Part shown: positions 45,948 through 53,978 of the stretch, one piece after another
Position numbering within the stretch: position 1 is the stretch's first letter
Layout: each line of letters starts with the position of its first letter
Origin: an uncultured Spirochaetales bacterium
GTDB lineage: Bacteria > Spirochaetota > Spirochaetia > Sphaerochaetales > Sphaerochaetaceae
NCBI GenBank assembly: GCA_949299185.1
Contig: CASFZR010000006.1
Span: 1-64,000 of the forward strand
Direction of reading: 5' to 3'
DNA length: 64,000 nt
Made by a program: the position numbers and the translations under genes
The notes under the pieces: generated by a model
Database searches by the model: none
The model's input: only the letters and a program-made list of their open reading frames with translations
Told to the model about the DNA's origin: nothing

Positions 45948-47531
45948 ATGGATTTTTCTCTTGATAACACAAGCATAGTCGCCATAAATGACGAGCTGGA
46001 ATCATTCCTGATGGCAGGGAAGGCCGAGGAGAAGAACAGGCTTCGCATACAGCTCACGGCTGAGGAGATACTCCTGAAGTATCAGGAACGCTTCGGAGAG
46101 GGGACGAAGGTAAGCGTAAGGTGCATCAGGCGATTAGGCCGCATGCGCATAGAGCTGTCCTTCGATACCGAGCGGTTCAACCCGTTTGAGGATGGAGAGG
46201 ATGAGAGCCTCGTGCTTCATAGCCTCCTTGCCAGCATGGGAGCCGCGCCGCTTTGGCAGTACCGCAACGGCCGGAATGTCATCACGTTCACGCCGCGTAA
46301 GAAGAAGCGCTCGCAGATGGTGTATATCATCGCGGCCGTCATCCTCGCGCTTGGCTGTGGCATTGCCTGCCTAGCCCTTCCTGACGGGGTTGGGGCTTTT
46401 ATCTCATCTCAGGTCATCTCGCCGCTTCTGGGAGCCTTCATGGGCCTGCTTTCCGCTGTCTCTGGCCCGATGATCTTCTGCTCAGTGCTTATCGGCATCT
46501 GCAGCATAGGAGATACGGCGACGCTTGGGCGCATAGGAAAGCTGATGATGGCACGGTTCCTCATCATCACGCTGCTGCTGAATGTGATCGTGTCGCTGAT
46601 ATACCTGCCGTTCTTCGATCTCTCTTCCCTAGGCGGCAGCGTGCTTGATTTCTCAGCTCTTCTCGATATGATGCTGGGCATCATCCCTGGAAATCTCTTC
46701 ACCCCGTTCACCGAGGGCAATCCGCTGCAGATCATATCGGTGGCGGTGATGCTTGGCATATCGATCGTGATCCTTGGACAGAAGGTGTCGACGGTAATGT
46801 CGTTCTTCGAGCAGGTCGATTATATCATCCAGCTCCAGATGGAGGCCGTGAGTACGCTTGTTCCGTTCTTCGTCTTCGGAAGCATATTCAACATGATCGT
46901 CAATAGCGATTTCGCCGTGCTTATGAGTTCTTCCAAGTTCATTCCGATCATGCTGCTCGGTGATCTTGTGATCATCGTCATCTACATAGCGATGGTCTCA
47001 CTCAGGAAGGGGCTGAATCCGATGCTGCTTATCCGCAAGATCGCCCCTACGTTCCTCATAGCCATCACCACCGATTCATCTGCCGCCGCCTTCTCCACGA
47101 ACGTGGAGTGCTGCGAGAAGGATCTTGGCATCGATAAGAAGATCATCAGCTTCGGTATTCCCCTTGGGCAGGTGGTATTCATGCCCGGAGCCTCGATCCT
47201 CTTCCTCGCAGCGGCGTTCTGCATGGCAGAGGTCTATGGCGTGTCTATATCGCTGCCTTGGCTTGTCAGTGCCATCATAATCACGTTCGTGCTAGCAGTG
47301 GCCGCGCCTCCGATACCGGGTGGTGCGCTCATATGCTACACGATGCTGATGACGCAGCTAGGCCTTCCTGACGAGGCCATCGCCATAGCGATCGCATTCA
47401 ACGTGATCCTTGAATTCGTCGCTACTGCATTCAATCTTTCCTGTCTTCAGCTTGAGCTGGTAGAGCTTTCCGGCGAGCTTGATATGCTGGACAGGGAGGT
47501 GCTTAGGAGTAATTGGAGGCAACCGAGATGA
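45948..47531 (+). CDS. Dicarboxylate/amino-acid:cation symporter with N-terminal degenerate RsbW-like domain
   Basis: 527 residues. Residues 1-116 are an RsbW-like domain on the N-terminus: LRIQLTAEEILLKYQE, MRIELSFDTERFNPFED and the last strand WQYRNGRNVITF, close to EYKDGRNIVTL in the PP2C-GHKL protein. The N-box Asn position is Lys44. Residues about 122-515 are a DAACS (GltP/DctA-type) carrier: the serine-rich ITTDSSAAAFSTN loop and VVFMPGASILFLA are present. DAACS carriers usually lack the first 116 residues. It imports C4-dicarboxylates or acidic/neutral amino acids with Na+ or H+. Overlaps the CstA gene. Confidence 0.9.
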   Translation: MDFSLDNTSIVAINDELESFLMAGKAEEKNRLRIQLTAEEILLKYQERFGEGTKVSVRCIRRLGRMRIELSFDTERFNPFEDGEDESLVLHSLLASMGAAPLWQYRNGRNVITFTPRKKKRSQMVYIIAAVILALGCGIACLALPDGVGAFISSQVISPLLGAFMGLLSAVSGPMIFCSVLIGICSIGDTATLGRIGKLMMARFLIITLLLNVIVSLIYLPFFDLSSLGGSVLDFSALLDMMLGIIPGNLFTPFTEGNPLQIISVAVMLGISIVILGQKVSTVMSFFEQVDYIIQLQMEAVSTLVPFFVFGSIFNMIVNSDFAVLMSSSKFIPIMLLGDLVIIVIYIAMVSLRKGLNPMLLIRKIAPTFLIAITTDSSAAAFSTNVECCEKDLGIDKKIISFGIPLGQVVFMPGASILFLAAAFCMAEVYGVSISLPWLVSAIIITFVLAVAAPPIPGGALICYTMLMTQLGLPDEAIAIAIAFNVILEFVATAFNLSCLQLELVELSGELDMLDREVLRSNWRQPR

Positions 47532-48976
47532 TTAGCTTCATTATCTGTCTTACCGTGCTTATCGCAGGGTATTTCCTCTATGGACGACTGGTTGAGGATG
47601 TGTTTCATCCAGATGACAGGGAGACTCCCGCAGTGCGTATCGATGACGGTGTCGATTATGTCGTGATGCCTGAGTGGAAGCTCTTTCTGGTACAGCTACT
47701 GAATATAGCGGGACTGGGACCTATATTCGGCGCTATGCAGGGGGCCCTCTGGGGACCTGTGGTGTTCCTCTGGATCACGCTAGGCACGATCTTCGCCGGT
47801 GGTGTCCATGACTACTTCTCCGGGATGCTCAGCGAGCGGAATAACGGATATTCCATATCAGAGGTGACGGGAATATACATGGGCGGGGTCATGAAGAACA
47901 TCATGCGTGTGTTCTCTGTCATCCTCCTTGTGATGGTGGGCACGGTCTTCGCTGTCGGACCTGCCGGCCTCGTGGTCGAGCTTATTGGCAATTCCGGCGC
48001 AGGCGAGGGGAGCTTCCTTCTCAATACCCGCATGTGGATCATCGTGATCCTCGCTTATTACTTCATCGCCACGTTCGTCTCGATCGATAAGATCATCGGG
48101 AAGATATACCCGGTCTTCGGTGTCTGCCTTATCATCATGGCCATAGGTGTGATCTTCGGTATATTCACGAGTCCTGAGTATACGATTCCCGAGATCTGGG
48201 CATCATTCAGGAACATGCATCCTGATCATACGCCTGTCTGGGCCTTCATGTTCATCACGGTGGCCTGCGGGGCGATATCAGGCTTCCATGCCACGCAGTC
48301 TCCGCTGATGGCGCGTTGCATGAAGAGCGAGAGGCAGGGGCGTTTCGTGTTCTATGGAGCTATGACCGCTGAGGGTGTGATCGCCCTTATCTGGGCGGCT
48401 GCCGGCTGTGCGATCTACGAGGTCACGGGTGGGCTTTCAACAGGGCTTGCCACGGCTCTTGCCGCCGGGCAGAGCGCGGCTATCTATGATGTCTGTTCCA
48501 AGACGATGGGAGGCGTGGGTGTCGTGCTTGCCATGATCGGCGTCATCGTGTGTCCGATAACCTCTGGTGATACGGCTTTCCGCTCCGCCCGACTCACTAT
48601 AGCGGACTGGATTGGATTGGATCAGAACGATTGGAAGAAGCGTCTCCTGCTATGCGTGCCGCTTCTCGGTGCAGGTCTTCTGATAAGCTTCCTTGATTAT
48701 ACGGTCGTCTGGAGATACTTCAGCTGGACCAACCAGACCCTGGCTATGATAGTGCTATGGACAGCGAGCATGTATCTCTTCCTTGAAGGAAAATGCTACT
48801 GGCTTACCGCCGTGCCGGCCTTCTTCATGTCTGCTGTCTCCGCGACGTACTTCTTCTCCGCGCCGGAGTGCCTGGCGCTATCGACTGCTATCGCGTATCC
48901 TGCGGGACTTGTGGTGGCGGTCGTGTTCCTTGCGGTATTCCTCTCCGTGATCAGGAAGAAGAGGGCTTCCACCTGA
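47528..48976 (+). CDS. CstA-family carbon-starvation transporter
   Basis: 482 residues from ATG 47528 (ATGA overlap, GGAGG upstream). More than a dozen membrane helices. GPIFGAMQGALWGPVVFLWI, GGVHDYFSGMLSERNNG, SGFHATQSPLMARC and ITSGDTAFRSARLTIADW are CstA hallmarks. CstA proteins import pyruvate or peptides. The short form (about 480 rather than 700 residues) is common in anaerobes. Being last among the carriers, it makes this a carbon/nitrogen uptake operon. Confidence 0.92.
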   Translation: MISFIICLTVLIAGYFLYGRLVEDVFHPDDRETPAVRIDDGVDYVVMPEWKLFLVQLLNIAGLGPIFGAMQGALWGPVVFLWITLGTIFAGGVHDYFSGMLSERNNGYSISEVTGIYMGGVMKNIMRVFSVILLVMVGTVFAVGPAGLVVELIGNSGAGEGSFLLNTRMWIIVILAYYFIATFVSIDKIIGKIYPVFGVCLIIMAIGVIFGIFTSPEYTIPEIWASFRNMHPDHTPVWAFMFITVACGAISGFHATQSPLMARCMKSERQGRFVFYGAMTAEGVIALIWAAAGCAIYEVTGGLSTGLATALAAGQSAAIYDVCSKTMGGVGVVLAMIGVIVCPITSGDTAFRSARLTIADWIGLDQNDWKKRLLLCVPLLGAGLLISFLDYTVVWRYFSWTNQTLAMIVLWTASMYLFLEGKCYWLTAVPAFFMSAVSATYFFSAPECLALSTAIAYPAGLVVAVVFLAVFLSVIRKKRAST

Positions 48977-48977
48977 T

Positions 48978-49991
48978 ATGCCTTTATTCCGTCCTGTGCC
49001 GTTATCATCATCCGTGCTTCCTGCCGATGCATTGAATAGGGATGCGGCCTCGGCATCGCGCTTCGGTCCTGCCGGGGTCGGGGAGAAGGCTGTGTATCTA
49101 GGCTCCTTCATGAGGGAGAGGCACGGCTATGTTCCGTATGATGCTATCGCGAGGATATACAAGCGTGTTGCCATGACCAAGGGAGGATTCTCCGGTCGTG
49201 GCATGTTCGTTTCTGCCGCCTACCTTGTCGTGGAGTTTCGCGAAGGAGGAGAACGCTCATGCTATATCGGCAGGGAGGAGATCGCGGACAGCCTCATCGC
49301 CGCGGTGATGGCCAAGGCTCCGGGCCTCCGATTCATGAGCGAGGCGGCTGAGAGGCGCATCAGAAGGAGACTGGAGGAAGAGAGCTCCCGGATGAAGGAT
49401 GATATCGGGAAGGAGGCTGAGGCCCTTGCGGCGGCACTTATCAGGGAGCGTGCATTCCTTGAGGAATCGCCATCCCTATATAATGCCCTCTCCGTTGCTT
49501 CCCGACGTAAGCGCTCCGATGATATCTCGAGGCCTATGCTGCGCTATGTGGCGACAGCGATCGTCCTTCTGGGAGCAGCGGCATCTGCCTACGGCGTTGT
49601 TTCCATTGCCAGGAATGGCCTAGGGGATGCCGTCTATATCGCATTATTCGGCATTGCCGCGGTGTTTCTCTTCTCAGGCTTTTCCGTGTTGCCATCGGGG
49701 CGATCGAGCCGCCGTGCGATACAGCAGGGACTGGATGATGCCATGGCGGCGATGGAAGGATACATCAAGGGATACGATGGCTTCCATCTTCCTGCCCGTT
49801 ATGCCCACCCGGCGGTGCTTACGCGGGTGATACGCATCATCCAGGAGGGCAGGGCCACGGGCTGGCATGATGCGTTCTGCGTCATGAAGGATGAGCTTAA
49901 GGCCATCGATAGCTCCTGCCGCGTGTCCCAGGAGGAATATGATGAGATCATGGCCATAAAGCCGATGTTCCTGATACATGGCTGGGAGTGA
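48978..49991 (+). CDS. Membrane protein of unknown function
   Basis: 337 residues, one base after the CstA stop. N-terminal about 120 residues form a soluble part (YVPYDAIARIYKRVAMTKGG, YLVVEFREGGERSCYIGREE) that looks like a PH-like or bPH2-type beta fold; then a charged helical stretch (about 120-165), two membrane helices (about 187-212, 216-240) and a soluble C-terminus ending FLIHGWE. Relatives may be annotated only as hypothetical. As the last gene of the operon it might be an assembly or regulatory partner of one of the transporters. Confidence 0.7.
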   Translation: MPLFRPVPLSSSVLPADALNRDAASASRFGPAGVGEKAVYLGSFMRERHGYVPYDAIARIYKRVAMTKGGFSGRGMFVSAAYLVVEFREGGERSCYIGREEIADSLIAAVMAKAPGLRFMSEAAERRIRRRLEEESSRMKDDIGKEAEALAAALIRERAFLEESPSLYNALSVASRRKRSDDISRPMLRYVATAIVLLGAAASAYGVVSIARNGLGDAVYIALFGIAAVFLFSGFSVLPSGRSSRRAIQQGLDDAMAAMEGYIKGYDGFHLPARYAHPAVLTRVIRIIQEGRATGWHDAFCVMKDELKAIDSSCRVSQEEYDEIMAIKPMFLIHGWE

Positions 49992-50105
49992 TCTCAGGCG
50001 GAGCATGATGATCGGATTTACCGCTCCTGAGGACCTCATCGTGAAGGTGAATGATAGGGTGAGGCTGTCCTTGGCCTTCTGCGTCGTGATCCAGAGCGCT
50101 ATCCA

Positions 50106-50210
50106 TGAGACTTTACGAGGGTGGCTCTCCGGCTGAAGAAGCTTAAGGAGAAGGGGATGATCGAGCATGTTGGCTCTGCGCTCAGCGGACACTGGAGGCT
50201 TCATCCGTAG
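50106..50210 (+). pseudogene. Winged-helix fragment of an AlbA_2-type DNA-binding protein
   Basis: A TGA at 50106-50108 is followed in frame by about 33 codons reading TRVALRLKKLKEKGMIEHV, GSALSGHWRL and stop. This is the typical C-terminal winged-helix end of AlbA_2/RecG-like putative transcription regulators. The rest of the gene is missing, so I read it as a decayed fragment. The remainder of the 350-base gap 49992-50341 holds nothing else apart from the rpsT promoter and leader hairpin. Confidence 0.5.
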
Positions 50211-50239
50211 GGAAAAATAAAGCATTGCCAGATAAGGTG

Positions 50240-50268
50240 TTGACTACCCATGGTCTTTGTGGTAATTT
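50240..50268 (+). promoter_or_regulatory. Promoter for rpsT
   Basis: TTGACT at 50240-50245, 17-base spacer, TAATTT at 50263-50268. Start near 50275, just at the foot of the leader hairpin. Confidence 0.7.
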
Positions 50269-50276
50269 CTTTAAGC

Positions 50277-50296
50277 GCTGTCGGCCTTACGACAGC
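50277..50296 (+). promoter_or_regulatory. Hairpin at the 5' end of the rpsT leader
   Basis: GCTGTCG (50277-50283) pairs perfectly with CGACAGC (50290-50296) around GCCTTA. It sits at the predicted 5' end and may stabilise the mRNA or be an S20 autoregulatory site. Confidence 0.5.
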
Positions 50297-50341
50297 CGTT
50301 TGATTGATAACTTCATTGAATGGAAATGTTTGGAGGAATAA

Positions 50342-50602
50342 ATGTCTAATAGGTCCGTTGAGAAGAGAGAGCGTCAGGAGGCTAAGCGCCGCCTTCGCAA
50401 CCATGCTGCGAAAAGCACGATGCGCACAGCTATCAAGAAGTTCAATGCTGCAGTAGCGGCTGGAGACAAGACTGAGGCTGAGAAGGCGATGGCACTGAGC
50501 TGCAAGCTCCTTGATCGTGTTTCCGGCAAGGGCATCATCCACAGGAATACTGCAGCCAGGAAGAAGAGCAGACTCGCACACGCATATAACAAGATGGTCT
50601 GA
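50342..50602 (+). CDS. rpsT: 30S ribosomal protein S20
   Basis: 86 residues: SNRSVEKRERQEAKRRLRNH, STMRTAIKKF, and GIIHRNTAARKKSRLAH. An all-helical primary 16S-binding protein. TTTGGAGGAATA ribosome site. A HU gene follows in 28 bases. Confidence 0.96.
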   Translation: MSNRSVEKRERQEAKRRLRNHAAKSTMRTAIKKFNAAVAAGDKTEAEKAMALSCKLLDRVSGKGIIHRNTAARKKSRLAHAYNKMV

Positions 50603-50630
50603 TTTCAGATAATCCTGAAGGGAGTGCATC

Positions 50631-50945
50631 ATGGATCAGAAACTGACAAAGGCAACCATCATTGAGAATATCCATCAGAAGCTTGGCCTCAACCGCACTG
50701 ATATCCATCAGGTGATCGACGAGCTTTTCGAGGAGATCAAGGACGGCCTGAAGGATAATCGCGTAATCGAGCTGCGTGGATTCGGGACGTTCGAGGTCCG
50801 CATCCGCAAGGGTCGCGAGAAGGCCCGCAATCCGAAGACCGGTGACGTCGTGTCTGTCGACAGGCATGGTGTCGCGCTCTTCCGCGCAGGAAAGGAGCTC
50901 AAGGATTTCGTCTGGGATATCACGACGGATAACAAAGAGGTATGA
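50631..50945 (+). CDS. HU/IHF-family DNA-binding protein
   Basis: 104 residues. LTKATIIENIHQKLGLNR, VIELRGFGTFEVRIRKGREK and RNPKTGDVVSV, with the arm proline (ARNP) intact. Minor-groove DNA bender of the nucleoid. Slightly more like IHF in length. The stop overlaps the lnt start (ATGA). Confidence 0.93.
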   Translation: MDQKLTKATIIENIHQKLGLNRTDIHQVIDELFEEIKDGLKDNRVIELRGFGTFEVRIRKGREKARNPKTGDVVSVDRHGVALFRAGKELKDFVWDITTDNKEV

Positions 50946-52618
50946 CCGCCTTGGTAGGAATTTCCCGAAGAAGAAGCCTCAGGACCATTGGTTCTGAGGT
51001 TCTTGCTTTACTTTTATCAGCGTTCGCCCTGGCGATGGCCTCCCCTGGGTTCATGTCGGAACGCGGACTGTGGCTCATCGCATTCGTTGCCCTCATACCG
51101 CTGTTCGCGGTGATAAGGAACACCTCATGGAAGGTCGTGTGGGCCTATGGGTTCCTCTACGGCTTCGTCTTCTACATATTCTTCGCCTACTGGCTCAAGG
51201 GATTCCATGCCCTTGCCATCCTCCTGATTCCTATAATCAAGGGTGGGGAGATGGTTCTGCTGTTCCTGGCCTTGAAGGCCGTGGATTCCTTCTTCCGCCG
51301 CTTCGGATGGTTCTTCCAGGCCATCATATGGGTAGCGTACGCCTATCTTGCCGAAAGCTGGTTCGCGGGTATCCCATACGGGAATATCGCATATGCGTTC
51401 TATCGCTTCACGCCGTTCGTCCAGATCGCTGATATCACCGGCATATGGGGAATCATATTCCTTGCAGTCGTTCCCCAGACCTTCCTCGGACGCCATGTCT
51501 CTGATTACCTCTGCGGCAGGCCGGTACGCTTTGTCTCGTATCTGAGGTCGAATATCGTCCTGATCGCGCTATGGGCCGTGCTTATGGCTGCGACCTTCAT
51601 CTACGGTGGGGTGAGGATGAGTGAGTGGAGGAACAAGGAGAGCGACAGGATATGGGACGTCGTCGCCGTCCAGCATAACCATGATTCATGGCAGGGTGGC
51701 TATACGACCTATCTCCATAACTTCAATAACCTGCGCCGCCTCTCCCTGGAGGCCCTTGCCGCTACCGATCCTGATATAGTCATCTGGAGCGAGACGGCAT
51801 TCGTTCCCTCCGTCGCCTGGCATACGAAGTACTCTGTAGAGGGCTCTGGTTATGAGAGGACGGCGGCGATGGTCGATGAGTTCGTCTCGTTCGCATCCAA
51901 TCTCGGAGTGCCTCTCGTAACCGGCAATCCGGAGGGCGTGATCAAGGATCCGTCGCTTCCGCCTATCCTGGAGGATGGCTCCACCAACCGTACGGATTAC
52001 AATACCGTCATCCTCTTCGATGATGGAGAGATAAAGGAGACGTACCGTAAGCAGCATCTGGTGCCGTTCACCGAGTACTTCCCTTATGAGAAGGAGCTTC
52101 CCTGGCTCTATAACCTTCTTCTTGCCAATGACTACAACTGGTGGGAGCAGGGCGATGTCCCCGTGGTCTTCGAGGCCGATGGCGTGCATTTCTCGACACC
52201 TATCTGCTTCGAGGATACCTTCGCGGATATCAGCGCCGGCTTCGTGCGCAATGGTGCCGATGTGATCGTCAACATGACCAACGACAACTGGTCGAAGAGG
52301 GTATCGGCGGAGCTGCAGCACGCCGCTATGGCATCGTTCCGCAGCATAGAGACAAGGAAGTCGATGATCCGCGGTACCAACAGCGGGATAACCTGCCTTA
52401 TCACGCCGGAGGGCACGATACATGATGAGATGGCGCCGTTCGAGATGGGCTGGAAGCTCTATCATGTGCCTGTCTACACCCATGAGAGCAATCCTGATAC
52501 CTTCTTCGTCAACCATACCAATCTCTTCGCCCATGTGGCCGTGTATGCCTCTGAGGCTATCCTTGCGATCGGTGCGGTGATGAGGATCATAGAGAAGCTG
52601 AGGTCGAGGTCGAAGTGA
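50942..52618 (+). CDS. lnt: Apolipoprotein N-acyltransferase
   Basis: 558 residues. Membrane helices in the first 220 residues, then a nitrilase domain with the triad Glu in WSETAFVPS, Lys in KQHLVPFTEYFP and Cys in ICFEDTF. Lnt adds the third acyl chain to lipoproteins, in keeping with a diderm cell and the lipoproteins seen here. Coupled to HU upstream and cinA downstream. Confidence 0.93.
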   Translation: MTALVGISRRRSLRTIGSEVLALLLSAFALAMASPGFMSERGLWLIAFVALIPLFAVIRNTSWKVVWAYGFLYGFVFYIFFAYWLKGFHALAILLIPIIKGGEMVLLFLALKAVDSFFRRFGWFFQAIIWVAYAYLAESWFAGIPYGNIAYAFYRFTPFVQIADITGIWGIIFLAVVPQTFLGRHVSDYLCGRPVRFVSYLRSNIVLIALWAVLMAATFIYGGVRMSEWRNKESDRIWDVVAVQHNHDSWQGGYTTYLHNFNNLRRLSLEALAATDPDIVIWSETAFVPSVAWHTKYSVEGSGYERTAAMVDEFVSFASNLGVPLVTGNPEGVIKDPSLPPILEDGSTNRTDYNTVILFDDGEIKETYRKQHLVPFTEYFPYEKELPWLYNLLLANDYNWWEQGDVPVVFEADGVHFSTPICFEDTFADISAGFVRNGADVIVNMTNDNWSKRVSAELQHAAMASFRSIETRKSMIRGTNSGITCLITPEGTIHDEMAPFEMGWKLYHVPVYTHESNPDTFFVNHTNLFAHVAVYASEAILAIGAVMRIIEKLRSRSK

Positions 52619-53853
52619 AGGCTAGCTTCATAATAATCGGTACGGAACTTACCCGCGGTATCATCCAGGACAGCCATGGCTCCCTTCTTTCAAGGGAGCT
52701 TACCCATCTGGGGATATATGTTGCCGAGATCGTGGAGGTTCCTGATGACGGCAGCATCGAGAAGGTGCTTGAGGCCCTGATGCGCAATAACGACATCGTG
52801 ATCATAACCGGAGGCCTTGGTCCCACGTCTGATGATATGACGCGTCCTGTCATCGCCGCGGCAGCTGGCGTTCCGCTGGTGCGAAGCGAGGATGCGTGGA
52901 AGCATATGCTTGAGACGCTTGGTGATCGTGCCTATGGGCCGAATTCGCGCCAGGCGATGATCCCTGAGGGCTTCAGCCTCATCAGGAATGATAACGGCAC
53001 CGCTCCTGGCTTCTATGGCTATGGCGGCAGCACTCTTCTTATCTCCCTTCCTGGTCCTCCTCGCGAGATGCACCCGATGCTCTATGACTCGGTGCTTCCG
53101 CTTCTTCGCGATAAGCTCGACCTGCCTCAGGCTGAACGTGACGAGTACACCTCGTTCATAACCGCCGAGGCGAAGCTAGAGGAGCTTTATGAGGATGCCG
53201 ACAGCTCCCTGGACTGGGGAACCCGCTTCCAAGACTACAGGATATCATTATACGTATCTGGCAAGACAAGGGCCGAGAGGGATAGTGCCATAGCGAAGCT
53301 GAGGGAGAAGCTGGGTGAATACCGCCTTGTCGAAGGAGATGCCGATGCCCTTACGATGGCTATCGATGCCCTCCGACGTAGCGGTTCGACCGTGTCCGTG
53401 GCCGAGAGCTGTACCGGTGGCCTTCTCTCCATGCTTCTTACCGAGAGGGCTGGCGCCTCTGAATACATGCTGGGCTCTGTCACATCCTATGCCGCATCGG
53501 TGAAGGCCGATGTGCTTGGCGTCCCTGAGTCTGTCATCAGGGAGAAGGGAACGGTCTCTCCCGAGTGCGCGATAGCGATGGCTGACGGAGTTCGCCGTCT
53601 TACAGGGTCTGATTACTCCGTATCGGTTACAGGCGTCGCTGGACCTGATGAGGACGAGGGCAAGAGCGTCGGAACCGTGCATCTCGGTTTCTCCTCCGCT
53701 CGCAGGGAGAGCGTTGCGATCTCTGTCCATTTCTCCTCATGGGGGCGTGCCTCGATAAGGCGCAAGTCCGTCGTCACGGCGCTGCTACTGCTATCTGCGT
53801 ATATCTCAGGCGAGGATATCGCGAGGATAGCATTTACCTGGAAGGATATATGA
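52615..53853 (+). CDS. cinA: CinA-family protein (NMN amidohydrolase/ADP-ribose pyrophosphatase type)
   Basis: 412 residues from GTG 52615 (GTGA overlap with lnt). N-terminal MoCF/COG1058 domain (IIGTELTRGIIQDSHG, GGLGPTSDDMTRPV) and C-terminal CinA/PncC domain (SVAESCTGGLLSMLLTERAGAS, VTGVAGPDEDEGK). Such two-domain enzymes salvage NMN in the NAD cycle. Confidence 0.93.
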   Translation: MKASFIIIGTELTRGIIQDSHGSLLSRELTHLGIYVAEIVEVPDDGSIEKVLEALMRNNDIVIITGGLGPTSDDMTRPVIAAAAGVPLVRSEDAWKHMLETLGDRAYGPNSRQAMIPEGFSLIRNDNGTAPGFYGYGGSTLLISLPGPPREMHPMLYDSVLPLLRDKLDLPQAERDEYTSFITAEAKLEELYEDADSSLDWGTRFQDYRISLYVSGKTRAERDSAIAKLREKLGEYRLVEGDADALTMAIDALRRSGSTVSVAESCTGGLLSMLLTERAGASEYMLGSVTSYAASVKADVLGVPESVIREKGTVSPECAIAMADGVRRLTGSDYSVSVTGVAGPDEDEGKSVGTVHLGFSSARRESVAISVHFSSWGRASIRRKSVVTALLLLSAYISGEDIARIAFTWKDI

Positions 53854-53854
53854 G

Positions 53855-53884
53855 AACGGAACCTGGGTGGGGCCAGGTGCCGTT
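53855..53884 (+). terminator. Hairpin after cinA (possible terminator)
   Basis: AACGG-A-ACCTGG pairs with CCAGGT-G-CCGTT (53855-53866 with 53873-53884), 11 bp with one A-G mismatch and a 6-base loop. The tail TGACTTGCTT is poor in T and overlaps the -35 box of the rho promoter, so termination may be Rho-dependent or partial. Confidence 0.5.
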
Positions 53885-53911
53885 GACTTGCTTTGATGAT
53901 GGGAATATCAT
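53883..53911 (+). promoter_or_regulatory. Promoter for rho
   Basis: TTGACT at 53883-53888, 17-base spacer, TATCAT at 53906-53911, giving a leader of about 60 bases. The -35 overlaps the 3' arm of the cinA hairpin, so folding of the upstream RNA and initiation share the same bases. Confidence 0.65.
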
Positions 53912-53978
53912 GCAGGTATCTGATGGCCTTCATCCGAGAGGGCATTTTCAATAGCTGAGATTTTCACTGGAGTAATTA

